Shown here: positions 6,044 through 7,838 of the stretch, piece after piece
Numbering within the stretch: the first letter of the stretch is position 1
How the letters are laid out: each line of letters begins with the position of its first letter
Source: Helicobacteraceae bacterium
GTDB lineage: Bacteria; Campylobacterota; Campylobacteria; Campylobacterales; Helicobacteraceae
Assembly: GCA_029258405.1 (NCBI GenBank)
Contig: JARHYY010000100.1
Coordinates: forward strand, 1-7,838
Direction: 5' to 3'
DNA length: 7,838 bases
Position numbers and translations under genes: made by a program
Notes under the pieces: model-generated
Seen by the model: only the letters and a program-made list of their open reading frames with translations
The model's database searches: none
Told to the model about the DNA's origin: nothing

Positions 6044-7501
6044 ATGCTAGAACAAACACGGGGCAACCTCTCAAATTATATTCCAAAAGATTTTACAGAA
6101 AGCATATTAAATCCAAGTGCAGATTTTGGTGGTCTCTATGCACCAAAAACATTACCGATTCTTTCTCAAGAAGCACTCAAAAAATTTGCTCATCTTCCAT
6201 ACATTGAATTAGCTAAAGAAATATTTAAGGTATTACATATTGCCTTAGATGAAGATATATTACAAAAAGCATTGCAACAATATGAAAAATTTGACAACCC
6301 AAACAATCCAGCCCCATTGATACAACTACACGATAATTTTTATATTCAAGAACTCTACCATGGACCAACTCGTGCTTTTAAAGATATGGCTTTGCAGCCT
6401 CTTGCTCCAATTTTTGCCCATCTTGCACAGCAGCAAAAAGAGAAATACCTTATTCTAGTAGCTACAAGCGGTGATACAGGTCCAGCAACCCTACATTCTT
6501 TCGCTGATAAAAATAATATTTTTGTTGTTTGCCTCTATCCAAAAGGAGGTACAAGCGATGTGCAACGGCTACAAATGACCACTATGAATAATAAGAATCT
6601 TAAGGTTATAGGCATAGAAGGAAACTTTGATGATGCACAATCAGCACTCAAAGAATGCTTAAACAGTGCAACTTTCAAACAAGAATTATACAACAATAAT
6701 ATCTTACTTTCAGCAGCTAACTCTGTTAATTTTGGGCGAATTGTTTTTCAAATTATTTATCATGCTTACGCAGCTCTCCAATTCAATGAAGGGGTTGATA
6801 TAATAGTACCTAGTGGTAACTTTGGCAATGCACTAGGAGGTTTTTATGCCAAGCTCATGGGCTTTAATATTGGTAAAATAATCGTAGCAAGTAATATTAA
6901 TAATGTGCTAACAGAATGGATAAATACAGGTACATATAATATTCGAGAAAAGATACTGCATCAAACACAATCTCCAGCTATGGATATCCTTAAAAGTTCA
7001 AACACTGAACGAGTACTTTACGCCCTATATGGTGCTCAACGAACAAAAGATTTGCAGATGCACTTAGATACACAAGGGTATTATTATCTCACCAAAGAAG
7101 AGCTCTTAATGCTTCAAAAACATTTTAGTGCTATTGAATGCACAGATCAACAAGGAGCAGAATTAATTTTCAAATATGCACAAAAAGGATATCTCTTTGA
7201 CCCCCACACCGCAACTGCTATAAGGGCTTATGAATATTTCAAAAATTCAAGCAAACGCATGAAAGTAGTTCTATCCACAGCAGAATGGACAAAATTTGCC
7301 CCATCTGTTGCTAGTGCATTGGGCGGAGAAAACTTAAACGATAAGCAAGGCTTACATTTTATAAGTCAAAAAATGAATAAAGTAATCCCGCAAAGTATTG
7401 CAGAGCTATTCAACAAACAGGAGGTGCATTTAGCAACAGTGAAAAAAACAGAAATTACAAAAACAATTTTAGAATGGATAACAAGCATCACTAATCAATG
7501 A
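6044..7501 (+). CDS. thrC: Threonine synthase
   Basis: PLP-dependent lyase that converts O-phospho-L-homoserine and water to L-threonine and phosphate, the last step of threonine synthesis in the cytoplasm. At 485 aa it is the long form, as in E. coli and fungi. Motifs in order: FGGLYAPK in the N-terminal domain (28-35), HGPTRAFKD (106-114) with the Schiff-base Lys113, ATSGDTGPA (140-148), the phosphate-binding loop PSGNFGNALGG (256-266), FDPHTA (385-390) and STAEWTKFAP (411-420). AAGGA (6034-6038) lies five bases before the ATG. It follows msrQ in the same direction but has its own TATAAT box, and no functional link to the genes before it is apparent. No other threonine-pathway gene is in the window. 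The frame is intact. Confidence 0.96.
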   Translation: MLEQTRGNLSNYIPKDFTESILNPSADFGGLYAPKTLPILSQEALKKFAHLPYIELAKEIFKVLHIALDEDILQKALQQYEKFDNPNNPAPLIQLHDNFYIQELYHGPTRAFKDMALQPLAPIFAHLAQQQKEKYLILVATSGDTGPATLHSFADKNNIFVVCLYPKGGTSDVQRLQMTTMNNKNLKVIGIEGNFDDAQSALKECLNSATFKQELYNNNILLSAANSVNFGRIVFQIIYHAYAALQFNEGVDIIVPSGNFGNALGGFYAKLMGFNIGKIIVASNINNVLTEWINTGTYNIREKILHQTQSPAMDILKSSNTERVLYALYGAQRTKDLQMHLDTQGYYYLTKEELLMLQKHFSAIECTDQQGAELIFKYAQKGYLFDPHTATAIRAYEYFKNSSKRMKVVLSTAEWTKFAPSVASALGGENLNDKQGLHFISQKMNKVIPQSIAELFNKQEVHLATVKKTEITKTILEWITSITNQ

Positions 7502-7838
7502 TTATTATAGATATTTAAAATGCAACCCCATAAAAGCACAAAGCTTAATTTACTCAACACTCCATTTGATATTATCTCTAGCCCTCAACCACACAAACAT
7601 TTCTATACATAAAAACTTGACACAGCTTACCATAATTTAACTCATCATTCTTTAAAAACTTTACCTTTAAGATGTGATGAGAATAACCATACTCTTAGCA
7701 TATAGAAATATCAAGAATAATAAGGGAAGTAAAAGCGTAGAAGCTCATAATAAGACTAAATAATATACAATCTTTACATATTGATGAGCTCATAAAATAT
7801 ATATGCAATTCCTTATCTCATTACATATTTATGCCAAT
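7502..7838. other. Gene-free right end with an imperfect hairpin
   Basis: No coding region with a ribosome binding site is seen in these 337 bases; the longest start-to-stop runs are about 30 codons (7520-7612 on +, 7695-7793 on minus). No strong terminator follows thrC. The main structure is an imperfect hairpin: CTCATCA (7641-7647) with TGATGAG (7675-7681), continued by TCTT (7649-7652) with AAGA (7669-7672). No T run follows it on either strand. A 10-base palindrome, ATGAGCTCAT (7784-7793), uses the same TGATGAG/CTCAT words. TATACAAT at 7763-7770 could be a -10 box for a gene to the right of the window. Confidence 0.4.
7641..7681. repeat. Imperfect 11-bp inverted repeat downstream of thrC
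   Basis: The arms are CTCATCA with TGATGAG (seven pairs) plus TCTT with AAGA (four pairs), separated by a small internal loop, around a 16-base A/T-rich apical loop. It lies 139 bases past the thrC stop. Without a following T run it is not a classic terminator, but it could protect an mRNA 3' end or belong to a small RNA. Confidence 0.4.

Noticed and set aside
6019..6207. 62-codon frame overlapping the start of thrC
   Set aside because: It is in another frame of conserved thrC sequence, and the ribosome binding site fits the thrC ATG instead.
7520..7612. 30-codon frame on the + strand after thrC
   Set aside because: No ribosome binding site, and a composition like random AT-rich DNA.

Overview
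The window looks like chromosome of an epsilonproteobacterium, most likely a Helicobacter (enterohepatic type) or close relative. The basis is the low G+C, short gaps rich in TATAAT boxes, the flavour of the encoded proteins, and two enzymes of the arginine-to-spermidine route used by Campylobacter and relatives (agmatine deiminase and carboxynorspermidine/carboxyspermidine decarboxylase). This assignment is inferred from sequence character, not from a database match. No mobile element, CRISPR array, tRNA or rRNA gene was recognised.

Layout. Positions 1-290 hold no convincing gene but carry several small inverted and direct repeats, and a Rho-independent terminator that ends the leftward gene aguA. 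AguA is read leftwards. From a short AT-rich divergent intergenic region, a cysteine-free cytoplasmic protein of unknown function (223 aa) is read rightwards, and its stop codon directly abuts the start of tsaD (the tRNA t6A synthase subunit). A 231-base gap with three TATAAT boxes follows. Next comes a tight rightward cluster: nspC (TTG start), msrP (10-base gap) and msrQ (one-base TGATG overlap). A 42-base gap with its own TATAAT box leads to thrC (threonine synthase). The last 337 bases hold no convincing gene, only a long imperfect hairpin and a few palindromes.

How the genes relate. AguA makes N-carbamoylputrescine from agmatine, and NspC catalyses the last decarboxylation to spermidine (or norspermidine), so two steps of one polyamine route lie 2 kb apart, on opposite strands and in separate transcripts. 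MsrP and MsrQ form the periplasmic methionine-sulfoxide repair pair: a Tat-exported molybdoenzyme and its membrane haem partner. TsaD (translation fidelity) and ThrC (amino-acid synthesis) are core housekeeping genes.

Most of the window is ordinary metabolism with intact catalytic motifs. The points most worth a second look are: the unknown protein coupled to tsaD; an MsrQ that seems to have lost one of the usual haem-region histidines; the placement of nspC at the head of the msrPQ cluster; and the structured, gene-free left end, where two hairpins carry the same eight-base sequence in 12-base loops.
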